Source: Companilactobacillus paralimentarius DSM 13238 = JCM 10415 (GTDB lineage Bacteria > Bacillota > Bacilli > Lactobacillales > Lactobacillaceae). From it: 33,649 nt of DNA. The first letter of the stretch is position 1; every line of letters begins with the position of its first letter. The notes beneath the pieces are model-generated. The model was not told the DNA's origin. It saw only the letters and a list, made by a program, of their open reading frames with translations, and did not search any database. This document shows positions 26,128 to 33,649 of the stretch, piece after piece. A program made the position numbers and the translations under genes. The stretch spans positions 1 through 33,649 of the forward strand of contig NZ_AZES01000025.1 in the NCBI RefSeq assembly GCF_001434985.1, written 5' to 3'.

Positions 26128-28077
26128 ACTAATTGACTCGACTAGTGACCACTCCAATTGGGTAGTGTAATTGCCAGCTTCATGGACTCCATCACTGATA
26201 TATAACTTTGGTCCTTCATGTTCTTGCCAAGCAACTGAATCAAGTCTTTGACCATTAACAGTTTCAGAAACTAGCGTGCCATTTTCATTCAGAACTTCAT
26301 AACTACCATCTTGTGGATAATAACGCATCTCGGAATTTAGTACTTTTCCATCAGATTTAAAAGGATTTTTTTGTGACAAATATAAAGTTAAAGCCTGTTT
26401 ATTACGGCGTTTATCATCTACTTCCAAATGACTACTTTCAATCTTATCCCTATCAAGTAAAGTATCAGTCGTATATGAATTAATTGTTTTATAGCTCCAA
26501 TCATTCGCCTGTAAATTGATACTATTGTCAGCAAAATTCAATTGCAAACTTTGAGCTGGCAGGTACTGTCCTAGCAGATTATCACCAGTATCATAACCAT
26601 TCACACTCACATTAGAATTGAACGATAAAATTTCATTTTTCCCAACTGTTGAATTGATTTCAATTGCGAAATCCTTTGTGGTTACGAAATTTAAATTACG
26701 TAAAGTCAGAATTGTACTCTGATTATTATCCGGATCAGACACACTAATATAATCTGTAAAATCTTGATTATTCACCTTAACATTATCAATTACCGAAGTC
26801 TTAGGTAACTTAATTTGTATTTCAGCCCTTGTCAAAGCCGAATTCAAATTACTATCCTTGACCGTAATTCGATGAATCACTTTATCATTCTCGGCTACAT
26901 TATTTATGATTGTATTCTCACTATTGTGGTCCTCATAACTACTGTTAAAAATAGTATTATTAATGGAAATATCGGGAACGACATTTTTTCTAACACTCAA
27001 ATTAGCTTTATTAGTAGTAACGGTCGTCGTACTATCACCACTTGTCACGGTCAAAACTGCATAGTATTTAGTTCCATTATCAGTAGCATAAACTGTATTA
27101 GCAGTTGTATACGTTAAAACATCACTATTATTGTTAGTTACGACAGTATCCTTACCCGCAATATCTACTTTATGCCAAACAACATTAGTTGGTTTTTCAT
27201 CGAATTTTCCTTGTACCGTAAAAGTCGCTTTCTTACCTTCATCGACTGTTTGATCGTCCAATCCTCCACCAATCTTAATATCGACATAACCACTAACACT
27301 GGTGCCATCACTATTACTCATTGTCCCAGTCACTCGAACTGTTCCAGATTTACTATTGGTATTAGCCGTTACTAGTCCCGTCCTACTATCTACCGTTGCC
27401 AAACTAGTATCGTTAACCTTCCAAGTTATATTTCCCGTTGCATTATTAGGTGTTGGAGTCCCAGTTACATAGGTTGTAGCCGCACTGGACTGATTATTGT
27501 ATAAATAATTATCATTAGCTTTCACACTCAAGGCAGTAGCATTAATAGGACTTGGAAAAGTAGTTATAAAGGCCACTTTAGAATAAACAATGGTATCTAG
27601 TAAACCTGGAATTAAACCATACCAACGTGTCATCTGTTGATAATAGACCGTTCCTACTTTAGTCGGCGTTATTATTAACTCTTTGGTTGTCTGTGACATT
27701 TGTGTCCAATTCTGCCCATCGGTCGATTGATACCAAGTATAATGTGGACTCGCCAACAAACCTAACAAGGCATCAACAACTGATCGACCTGAGTCGGTAT
27801 ACAGAGTTTTAGGATTATTCACATAAGTATATTGATTTTCTGGTTGCAAATTGTAACCCGAAGTCAACCAAATAAACAACAAAATTATTGGATCAGAAGT
27901 TGGTTCGTGATATGGAGTAACTGCCGCTTTTGCAGTGGTTACCGTAGGAATAACCTTAGATATAATTTCATTTTCAGGAGTACTTTTATCAAAGTTTGAT
28001 TGATCTAAACTCATGGCGGTGAAAATCAGCATCATATTAAAAAGAGTACTAATTAGAATTTGACGTTTCCTTTTCAT
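26125..28077 (-). CDS. Secreted surface protein with Ig-like and WxL-like domains
   Basis: A 650-residue exported protein. The N-terminus (MKRKRQILISTLFNMMLIFTAM) is a probable signal peptide. Then come an Ig-like stretch (about 85-175, YTWYQSTDGQNWTQ), a bacterial Ig-like domain (Big_2 type, about 180-270, LATVDSRTGLVTANTNSKSGTVRVTG) and another Ig-like domain (about 272-365). The last 125 residues resemble a WxL cell-wall-binding domain: LEVDDKRRNKQALTLYLSQ, NPFKS and the terminal YTTQLEWSLVES. The first WxL motif has lost its Trp (ALTL for WTL). No LPxTG or membrane anchor is present. It probably binds peptidoglycan non-covalently (inference). It stands alone rather than in a WxL cluster. 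Confidence 0.7.
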   Translation of the reverse strand: MKRKRQILISTLFNMMLIFTAMSLDQSNFDKSTPENEIISKVIPTVTTAKAAVTPYHEPTSDPIILLFIWLTSGYNLQPENQYTYVNNPKTLYTDSGRSVVDALLGLLASPHYTWYQSTDGQNWTQMSQTTKELIITPTKVGTVYYQQMTRWYGLIPGLLDTIVYSKVAFITTFPSPINATALSVKANDNYLYNNQSSAATTYVTGTPTPNNATGNITWKVNDTSLATVDSRTGLVTANTNSKSGTVRVTGTMSNSDGTSVSGYVDIKIGGGLDDQTVDEGKKATFTVQGKFDEKPTNVVWHKVDIAGKDTVVTNNNSDVLTYTTANTVYATDNGTKYYAVLTVTSGDSTTTVTTNKANLSVRKNVVPDISINNTIFNSSYEDHNSENTIINNVAENDKVIHRITVKDSNLNSALTRAEIQIKLPKTSVIDNVKVNNQDFTDYISVSDPDNNQSTILTLRNLNFVTTKDFAIEINSTVGKNEILSFNSNVSVNGYDTGDNLLGQYLPAQSLQLNFADNSINLQANDWSYKTINSYTTDTLLDRDKIESSHLEVDDKRRNKQALTLYLSQKNPFKSDGKVLNSEMRYYPQDGSYEVLNENGTLVSETVNGQRLDSVAWQEHEGPKLYISDGVHEAGNYTTQLEWSLVESIS

Positions 28078-28154
28078 CTCCCTTACCTCTTAACCTTTTC
28101 TCAAGTTTACGGGTTTCCAGTAAAAAAGGCACTTTTATACTCTATTCCACAATA

Positions 28155-28193
28155 AATAGCCAGCAACTCTTTTTCGAGTCACTGGCCATTTTG
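28155..28193. terminator. Intrinsic terminator of the ABC exporter operon
   Basis: Minus strand: GGCCAGTGACTC pairs with GAGTTGCTGGCT around GAAAAA, followed by ATTTATT; the plus strand has ATTTTGTTC. It separates the ABC operon from the surface-protein gene. Confidence 0.6.
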
Positions 28194-28210
28194 TTCTTTA
28201 TTTACGTAAT

Positions 28211-29992
28211 TTAATCTGTCACCATTTGATTGCGATAAAGTCCGGCATAAAAACCATCCTCTGCCAACAATTTATCATGATTACCTTGTTCAATAATCGT
28301 ACCATCTTTTAGAACAACAATCTTATCAGCGTTCAAAATTGTCTTCAAACGATGAGCAATAACGAAACTAGTCCGACCTTGAATAACTCGATCCATTGCC
28401 GCTTGAATGTTAGCTTCCGTGACAGTATCAACATTTGAAGTAGCTTCATCCAGAATCAATAATTGGGGATTAGTCAAAATCGTTCTGGCAATCGACATCA
28501 ATTGTTTCTGACCAGCTGAGAAAATACTTTGCTCATCAGATACTTCTGTTTCATAACCCTTAGGCAAACTGGCGATGAACTCATGAATATTAGCCTGTTT
28601 AGCAGCATCGATAACACGTTCCATACTTGCTTCAGGGTCACCGAATCGAATGTTGTCCGCAATCGTTCCTGAGAATAATTGTGGATCTTGTAAGACGATA
28701 CCAACATTCTTTCGTAGTTCTTTCAAAGAGAATTCACGAATATCAGTTCCATCAATCGTAATTCCTCCACTATCCACATCATAGAAACGATTCAAAAGGT
28801 TCATAACAGTTGTCTTACCAGAACCCGTTGGTCCGACTAAAGCTACCATTTCACCCTTATGTACAGAAATTGAAACACCATGTAAAATTTCTTTACCCGG
28901 TAAGTAACTAAAGTGAACATCATCAATTTGCAATTCATTTTTAATTCCAGCTAATGATTTACCGTCAGCGGGTTGAACTTCGTCTGGTTGACTTCTAACT
29001 TCATCAACACGACGAGCACCTGTGATAGCTAATTGAATCATTCCGTACAAACTGGTCAATGACATGATTGGTTGGTAATACTGTTGTGCGTAGTTAACGA
29101 AAACAACGACCAAAGCTAAAGCAGCACCAGTTGATAAAGTTCCGTTTAAAGCAAACCATGAGCCAAAGAAAATAACGATGGCTGTATTCAACAAGGCCAT
29201 GCCCTGCATCAAAGGATTCAAAACACCTGACCAAATTTGACCGGACATAGCCGATTGACGAACTTTTTGATTATGTTTTCTAAATCCAGCGATTGAATCC
29301 TTTTGTAAACCATTGGTAATAATAACTTTTTGGGCGGTAACTTGTTCATTGATATAACCGTTCATCTTACCGATATCATCCTGTTGATGGTTAACCGCCA
29401 CACCTGCTTTTTTCATAACAACTGCCGCAATGATTAAGGCGATTGGAGTTGATCCCATCGTTACCCAGGCCATTGTCACATTTTGATTAAACATAACAAT
29501 TAGAATACCGACAAATTGGGCTACGGATAAGAAAATTTCAATTAAAGCCTGATTCATCGCATTAAAAATGTTATCCAAATCAGAAGTGTAGCGTGCCAAA
29601 ATGTCCCCATCACTGTGAGAATCAAAATATTGTACTTGCATTCGTTGCATCTTACGGAATAATCCGACACGCATGGTACCAGTTGAATAAGCTGTAATTC
29701 TAGCCAAAATCATACTGGCTATCAATAAAGTACTGGCATCGCCCAAATACAAGACCAAGTAAACCCACAAAGTTTTATGGAAAGAACCCAAACTAGCATC
29801 TCCACGAGTCGCAGTATTCGTCCACTGTTGCAAGTAGGTTGTTAACTCAGAAACCGCGCGACCAAGATAAGTTGGAGCAATAACAATACATGCGGTTGAA
29901 ATACCGATTAGTATTGCCGTCATGAGAAAACCAAACCAGTATTTTTTTAAATAGTGCCAATAGTACTTTCCTGCATTCTTTAAATCTCTCAT
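28211..29992 (-). CDS. ABC exporter subunit, catalytic-site half
   Basis: A 593-residue half-transporter: six membrane helices (to about 310) and an ATPase domain with Walker A GPTGSGKTT, Q-loop VLQDPQLFSG, Walker B LLILDEATS with the catalytic Glu, and switch His in VIAHRL. The signature is FSAGQKQ rather than LSGGQ. It overlaps the upstream exporter gene by 4 bp (ATGA), so the two are translationally coupled and form a heterodimer of the YheH/BmrD/LmrD type. Such pairs export drugs or lipids; the substrate here is unknown. Expression probably depends on the leader attenuator at 31744-31849. Confidence 0.9.
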   Translation of the reverse strand: MRDLKNAGKYYWHYLKKYWFGFLMTAILIGISTACIVIAPTYLGRAVSELTTYLQQWTNTATRGDASLGSFHKTLWVYLVLYLGDASTLLIASMILARITAYSTGTMRVGLFRKMQRMQVQYFDSHSDGDILARYTSDLDNIFNAMNQALIEIFLSVAQFVGILIVMFNQNVTMAWVTMGSTPIALIIAAVVMKKAGVAVNHQQDDIGKMNGYINEQVTAQKVIITNGLQKDSIAGFRKHNQKVRQSAMSGQIWSGVLNPLMQGMALLNTAIVIFFGSWFALNGTLSTGAALALVVVFVNYAQQYYQPIMSLTSLYGMIQLAITGARRVDEVRSQPDEVQPADGKSLAGIKNELQIDDVHFSYLPGKEILHGVSISVHKGEMVALVGPTGSGKTTVMNLLNRFYDVDSGGITIDGTDIREFSLKELRKNVGIVLQDPQLFSGTIADNIRFGDPEASMERVIDAAKQANIHEFIASLPKGYETEVSDEQSIFSAGQKQLMSIARTILTNPQLLILDEATSNVDTVTEANIQAAMDRVIQGRTSFVIAHRLKTILNADKIVVLKDGTIIEQGNHDKLLAEDGFYAGLYRNQMVTD

Positions 29993-31710
29993 GATCTTGC
30001 CCCCTCTCTAGCCTTTTGCGTACGATAGATTTCTTGATATACCGAATTATGAGCTACTAATTCTTTGTGATTACCATTTCCAACAATACGACCGCTATCC
30101 AAAACCAGAATTCGATCTGCTCGTAAAATTGAAGAAATTTTTTCAGCAATCACTACTGTAGTAGTCTTAGTTAAATCTCTATCCAAAGCTTCTTGAACTA
30201 ATTTTTCTGATTTAGCATCCAAAGCTGATGTAGCATCATCCAAAATTAAAATCTTCGGCTGTGCAATAACACCACGGGTAATCGATAGTCTTTGTTTTTG
30301 ACCACCGGAGAAGTTAGAAGAACGTTCTTCAACTGGTGCATCATAAGTTAAAGGTAACCGTTCAATAAATTCAGAAGCTTGAGCAACGTTGGCTGCCCAC
30401 TGCATTTGAATTGGTGTAGCGTCTTCTTTAACTTGACGCAAGTTGGCTGAAATAGTTCCTGAAAACAATGTCGAACGCTGTAAAACATAAGCAACTGTTT
30501 TACGTAAAGATTTTTCAGAAAGTTGACGCACATCAACTCCACCAACTTTGATCGTACCGGAATCAGGATCATATAAACGGGCAATTAATTGAGCCAATGT
30601 CGTCTTACCAGATCCAGTTGCACCAACGATACCAATCATTTCACCAGCATTAACTTTGAAACTAACATCCCTCAATGTTGGCGCATCATCGCCAGGATAA
30701 GTAAAGGTCACATGATCAAACTCAATATCACCTTCAACTGGATCAGAATTACCCTCAACGTATGACATACTAGGATCAGTTTTCATGACTTCACCGATAC
30801 GTCCTAGAGAAATATTAGCTCTAGAAGCCGCAATCATTAAGAAACCACCATTGATGACTGCAAATAGGATTTGCATTAAATAAGAAATAAAACTAGTAAT
30901 CGCAGCTAAATAAGTAGGATGAATTGTTATATTTTGTCCAACTAGATAAACCGCCAAAACTACGGCAATATTAGCTGTTAAGAAGAATGCTGGCATCAAA
31001 ATGGCAAAAGTATAACCGATTTTAGCTGTAACTTTCGTCAGACTATCCGAAGCAGCTGAAAACTTTTTAATTTCATGCGGTTCCTGCACAAATGACTTAA
31101 CAACACGAATACCCATCAAATTCTCACGAGCTACCGTATTAACATTTTCAATATCTTGTTGTGTTTTCGCAAAATAGCCACTCATTTTTTTATACGTGTA
31201 TAAACTAACTGCTATGACAATAATCATCATACCAATCAAGACCCACCACTGTTGTGGCATTGTGATCATGGCTAAAATGAAGGCTCCGACAAACAGCAAC
31301 GGAATCCGACTCACTTGTTGAAAAGTCGCCATGACAATTTGCTGAATCTGATTAATATCATTTGTCATTCTAACAACTAAGTTTGACGCCGAAAACTTTT
31401 CCACATCTGCATAAGCGAAGGACTGCACTTTATCGTACAAATCTGAACGTAAATCAGTCGCTACACCCAATGCAACATGAGCCGAATAAATCGTATTGAC
31501 AACCCCAGCAATAATTCCGATTATCGCTAAAATAATCAAAATTATTCCCTGTTGAAAAATAGTATCCTTATCGCCCTTCAAAATTGCATTCATAATTACT
31601 TGCAACAATCGTGGTTGCCAAAGTGTCGCAAACACTAAGGCTATGACTGAGATAAGCGCAATGTAAACATCTTTTCGATAACGCCTGATATATGGCATTA
31701 ATACTTTCAT
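29989..31710 (-). CDS. ABC exporter subunit, degenerate-site half
   Basis: A 573-residue half-transporter partner with six membrane helices and an ATPase domain. Walker A GATGSGKTT and signature FSGGQKQRLS are intact, but Walker B reads LILDDATSALD with Asp for the catalytic Glu, and the switch His is replaced (VIAEKISS). Paired with the next gene's intact Walker B Glu and altered signature, this gives one degenerate and one consensus ATP site, as in TM287/288 and BmrCD. GGGGGGAA precedes the ATG. It is first in the operon, after a leader with uORF and terminator. Confidence 0.9.
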   Translation of the reverse strand: MKVLMPYIRRYRKDVYIALISVIALVFATLWQPRLLQVIMNAILKGDKDTIFQQGIILIILAIIGIIAGVVNTIYSAHVALGVATDLRSDLYDKVQSFAYADVEKFSASNLVVRMTNDINQIQQIVMATFQQVSRIPLLFVGAFILAMITMPQQWWVLIGMMIIVIAVSLYTYKKMSGYFAKTQQDIENVNTVARENLMGIRVVKSFVQEPHEIKKFSAASDSLTKVTAKIGYTFAILMPAFFLTANIAVVLAVYLVGQNITIHPTYLAAITSFISYLMQILFAVINGGFLMIAASRANISLGRIGEVMKTDPSMSYVEGNSDPVEGDIEFDHVTFTYPGDDAPTLRDVSFKVNAGEMIGIVGATGSGKTTLAQLIARLYDPDSGTIKVGGVDVRQLSEKSLRKTVAYVLQRSTLFSGTISANLRQVKEDATPIQMQWAANVAQASEFIERLPLTYDAPVEERSSNFSGGQKQRLSITRGVIAQPKILILDDATSALDAKSEKLVQEALDRDLTKTTTVVIAEKISSILRADRILVLDSGRIVGNGNHKELVAHNSVYQEIYRTQKAREGARS

Positions 31711-31743
31711 TAAATTCCCCCCTTTTATTTAGTTCCAATCCAG

Positions 31744-31790
31744 TAAAAAAAAACAAGACACTTAGTAGCAATAGCTACCTAGCATCTTGT
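31744..31790 (-). terminator. Attenuator terminator in the ABC exporter leader
   Basis: Minus strand: ACAAGATGCTAGGTAGC (31790-31774), loop TATT, GCTACTAAGTGTCTTGT (31769-31753), then nine T. It is strong and lies 34 bp upstream of the first exporter ATG, with the leader ORF running through both arms. GCTACTAA in its 3' arm recurs at 31847-31840. Confidence 0.85.
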
Positions 31791-31800
31791 CCAGCCTCAA
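31762..31800 (-). CDS. Putative leader peptide (uORF) of the ABC exporter
   Basis: A 12-codon ORF, TTG start 31800, stop 31762, encoding MRLDKMLGSYCY. GGAGGG (31813-31808) is seven bases before the start, an ideal spacing. Its coding bases cover the terminator's 5' arm and loop and end inside the 3' arm, so translation and terminator folding exclude one another. This matches leader-peptide control of antibiotic-responsive genes such as bmrB-bmrCD (inference). Confidence 0.6.
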   Translation of the reverse strand: MRLDKMLGSYCY

Positions 31801-31849
31801 AAACAGACCCTCCGATGATTCTTCAGTTGAATTAAAACGTTAGTAGCTA

Positions 31850-31878
31850 ATATTACAATGAATAAATATTAAATTCAA
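31850..31878 (-). promoter_or_regulatory. Promoter of the ABC exporter operon
   Basis: TTGAAT (31878-31873), 17 bp, TAATAT (31855-31850). Initiation near 31843 would give a leader of about 130 nt. It is downstream of the LysR terminator, so the operon has its own promoter. Confidence 0.65.
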
Positions 31879-31897
31879 GCATCTTCCTTAATAATAT

Positions 31898-31946
31898 AAA
31901 AAATGCCTAACAATTACCAAAATTTTAATCAGTAATTGTTAGGCAT
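31898..31946 (-). terminator. Strong terminator of the LysR gene
   Basis: ATGCCTAACAATTAC (31946-31932 read on the minus strand) pairs perfectly over 15 bp with GTAATTGTTAGGCAT (31917-31903) around a 14-base loop, then TTTTT. Confidence 0.85.
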
Positions 31947-31967
31947 CATTAATAATATTTTTTCTAT

Positions 31968-32822
31968 CTAAAACATTTTAATAAATTCAGAAATCAAATT
32001 GGATTTCTCTTTATAATCTCTAGTCAACAAATGAGCATGAACATGATTCACAATATCAGTTTTGACAATTCGTAACTTTTGATTCTTTATTTCATTTTCT
32101 ACCATTGTTAATGGTAAATAACTAAATCCTAATTCATTAACCACCGCCGCCTTGATAGCCGCAATACCATCTAGGCTAGTAGTTCTAAATTGACGTTGAT
32201 GTTGTTGCCAAACAGCGGTCTCAAATTGATTGCGATAACTACACTCTGGTTCATTGATGATAAATTGAGTATTTCTATCATTGAGCAATTTTTGAAATGA
32301 AACTTTACTATCAGTTGGTACCACTAAAACCATTTCTTGTTCGCCTAAATCATGATCAATCAGTTTCTTACTTGGACGACTAGGCCACATCATGAAAGCC
32401 ACATCCACTTCACCACGCAACAATGTTTCTTCATTATGTAAACAAGTCGCATTTTGCAATTCAATTTGAACCTGAGGATATTTCTGTTTAAACCTCTTCA
32501 ACATCGGTGCCACCATAGAAATAGTTAATGATTCTGGTGCCGCAATTTTTAGAATCCCTGTCTGTTCTACTTCTTGATTCCAAGTCTTGATTTCAGAAAA
32601 ATTCTCTAATGTCTTCGTCACCAATGGTAGAAGTTCTATTCCAGTTTGCGTGATTATGACCTGTCGCTTTTGGTATTCGAATAATTTAGTTCCTAATTCT
32701 GCTTCTAAATTTTTGATCTGCATTGAAATATTCGACTGAGTATAACCTAATAATTCAGCTGCCTTTGAAAAATTGCGTGTCTCCGAGATCATTTTAAAAG
32801 TGGTTAACTCACGTATATCCAT
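31968..32822 (-). CDS. LysR-family transcriptional regulator
   Basis: A 284-residue LysR-type regulator. The N-terminal HTH is clear: FKMISETRNFSKAAELLGYTQSNISMQIKNLEAELG (about 9-44, seen in pieces), typical of the family. The C-terminal effector domain starts at GILKIAAPESL. It diverges from a GNAT acetyltransferase gene 110 bp away. A perfect 10-11-10 inverted repeat between them (32860-32890) is a strong operator candidate for controlling the acetyltransferase gene and itself. It resembles the CitR/YtlI-like group, but the ligand is unknown. Confidence 0.88.
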   Translation of the reverse strand: MDIRELTTFKMISETRNFSKAAELLGYTQSNISMQIKNLEAELGTKLFEYQKRQVIITQTGIELLPLVTKTLENFSEIKTWNQEVEQTGILKIAAPESLTISMVAPMLKRFKQKYPQVQIELQNATCLHNEETLLRGEVDVAFMMWPSRPSKKLIDHDLGEQEMVLVVPTDSKVSFQKLLNDRNTQFIINEPECSYRNQFETAVWQQHQRQFRTTSLDGIAAIKAAVVNELGFSYLPLTMVENEIKNQKLRIVKTDIVNHVHAHLLTRDYKEKSNLISEFIKMF

Positions 32823-32859
32823 AATTTTGTCCTAACTATCAGTTATTTTGATAACATCT

Positions 32860-32890
32860 ATTCTTAATATCAATTATACATATTAAGAAT
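32860..32890. promoter_or_regulatory. Perfect inverted repeat, LysR operator candidate
   Basis: ATTCTTAATA (32860-32869), 11-bp spacer, TATTAAGAAT (32881-32890), a perfect dyad between the LysR and GNAT genes. A further half-site ATTAAGAA lies at about 32913-32920. T-N11-A spacing fits LysR. Confidence 0.75.
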
Positions 32891-32932
32891 CTCATATTAC
32901 AATTGAACCATCATTAAGAAATGAGGCTTTCC

Positions 32933-33418
32933 ATGCAAATAATTCCTTATCAAAATAATCCTAAGAATCAAGCTCAGTTAGTCGATTTAATTAATTATTG
33001 TCAAAACATCGAAGCCAAGTTAGATATCAAAATGGCTGAACAGGACGATATTTTTCAAATTCCAACCTACTATCAAAAAAATGGCGGTAATTTTTGGATT
33101 GCTTTAGACAATAATCAAATTGTAGGTTCCATTGCTTTTTTGCCCTTAGACAATAAAACTGCAGTCCTAAAAAAATTCTTCACTTATCCACAATATCGTG
33201 GTCAACCTCACCATTTAGGTGCCCAACTTTATCAAACTTTATTGACCCATGCCAAACTAAAGTCATTCCAACGTATTGTTTTGGATACACCAGAAAAAGA
33301 AGAACGTTCACACTATTTTTATGAAAAAAAAGGCTTTCAACAAGTCACTTTAGAAAATTTTCACACTGACTATCCTTATCCTGACCGTGATTCCAGACTA
33401 TATGTTCTAACTATTTAA
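32933..33418 (+). CDS. GNAT-family N-acetyltransferase
   Basis: A 161-residue acetyltransferase that would use acetyl-CoA on an unknown amine. ATG 32933 is preferred because TGAGG lies nine bases upstream; an in-frame ATG at 32921 overlaps that SD. The fold shows IVGSIAFLPLDN (beta strands), KKFFTYPQYRGQPHHLGAQLYQTLL (motif A region; the usual QRxxGxG is loosened to RGQPHHLG) and the C-terminal YFYEKKGF. It probably belongs to the regulon of the divergent LysR protein. Its last 8 bp overlap the end of the minus-strand interrupted ORF. Confidence 0.85.
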   Translation: MQIIPYQNNPKNQAQLVDLINYCQNIEAKLDIKMAEQDDIFQIPTYYQKNGGNFWIALDNNQIVGSIAFLPLDNKTAVLKKFFTYPQYRGQPHHLGAQLYQTLLTHAKLKSFQRIVLDTPEKEERSHYFYEKKGFQQVTLENFHTDYPYPDRDSRLYVLTI

Positions 33419-33649
33419 CCAAGTTTTGAACGTCATCAACTAATTTTTGAGACATTTCTAAACTCTGATGTATATCATTCACTACTTTAGAATATCCCTC
33501 TAATAGTTCCTTTGACTTAGGGTGATTGGGATAGGTTTGGTAGGCCAACTGTAAATCTAAAATTTTAGATATTTGAAAAGTTAGTTTTTACAATTTCGAA
33601 AATTTCAATAACAAGTTAGCCACTTGGACAAAATAAATTGAATCCAAGT
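33411..33649 (-). pseudogene. Partial gene at right edge, interrupted by a stop
   Basis: On the minus strand one frame reads from the window edge (LDSIYFVQVANLLLKFSKL) to TAA at 33590-33588, then continues in the same frame KLTFQISKILDLQLAYQTYP ... LEMSQKLVDDVQNLVK to TAG at 33413-33411. The downstream part is Lys/Leu/Glu-rich and coiled-coil-like, with no start codon carrying an SD. It looks like a single gene with a nonsense change, or the tail of a gene with a frameshift. The stop overlaps the GNAT gene by 8 bp. The function is not recognised. Confidence 0.4.

Noticed and set aside
31744-31849. T-box riboswitch in the ABC exporter leader
   Set aside because: No T-box consensus (UGGN) or stem I is visible; the uORF and 3' arm copy explain the layout better.
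1-33649. CRISPR arrays, tRNA/rRNA genes, insertion sequences
   Set aside because: No regularly spaced short repeats, cloverleaf or rRNA sequence, or transposase was seen on either strand.

Overview
The window is a low-GC stretch of Firmicute chromosome whose gene content and style point to a lactic acid bacterium of the Lactobacillaceae, possibly Companilactobacillus-like (inference). The support is a C69 dipeptidase, a PyrR-controlled carAB, a WxL-like surface protein, a MocR/LysE pair, heterodimeric ABC exporters and strong AGGAGG ribosome binding sites. No rRNA, tRNA, CRISPR array, transposase or prophage gene was seen.

Layout. 1-5230: a YeiH-type putative sulfate exporter diverges from a LysR regulator. 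Then come a cyclophilin, a DUF2200 protein, a membrane-anchored XRE regulator, a small acidic unknown protein and an MscS channel. 5240-9680: an aldo/keto reductase broken by an internal deletion, an extended SDR reductase divergent from a TetR regulator, and a C69 dipeptidase. 9780-15200: a small membrane protein and sbcDC, followed by carB. 15200-20640: carAB (minus strand) behind a leader with two successive PyrR-type attenuators, then a gene for a degenerate HNH protein. 20740-25860: a PLD-nuclease/SF2-helicase/DUF3427 protein divergent from that HNH-like gene, and a MocR regulator divergent from a LysE-type exporter. 26120-33650: a secreted WxL-like surface protein, a two-gene heterodimeric ABC exporter preceded by a leader peptide embedded in an intrinsic terminator, a LysR regulator divergent from a GNAT acetyltransferase, and an interrupted ORF at the right edge.

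Most of the window is ordinary core and accessory metabolism arranged as divergent regulator/target pairs, several with readable operators. Three things stand out. (1) A structured repeat family has four copies, at about 5241-5444, 9525-9678, 14921-15200 and 25971-26127. Every copy lies between convergent genes, and one end of every copy coincides with the stop codon of a neighbouring gene. The copies fold into long imperfect hairpins whose stems change sequence while keeping pairing and whose internal loops stay constant. I know of no description of it. (2) The ABC exporter leader has a 12-codon uORF with a good SD, running into a strong terminator, with an upstream copy of the terminator's 3' arm. 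This fits translation-dependent attenuation such as drug-induced ribosome stalling. (3) A PLD-helicase-DUF3427 protein is paired divergently with an HNH-fold protein that appears to have lost its catalytic histidines, a possible defence locus.

All calls rest on reading the sequence by eye. No database search or folding program was run. Families are named from remembered motif patterns, and residue positions are approximate unless a motif is quoted.
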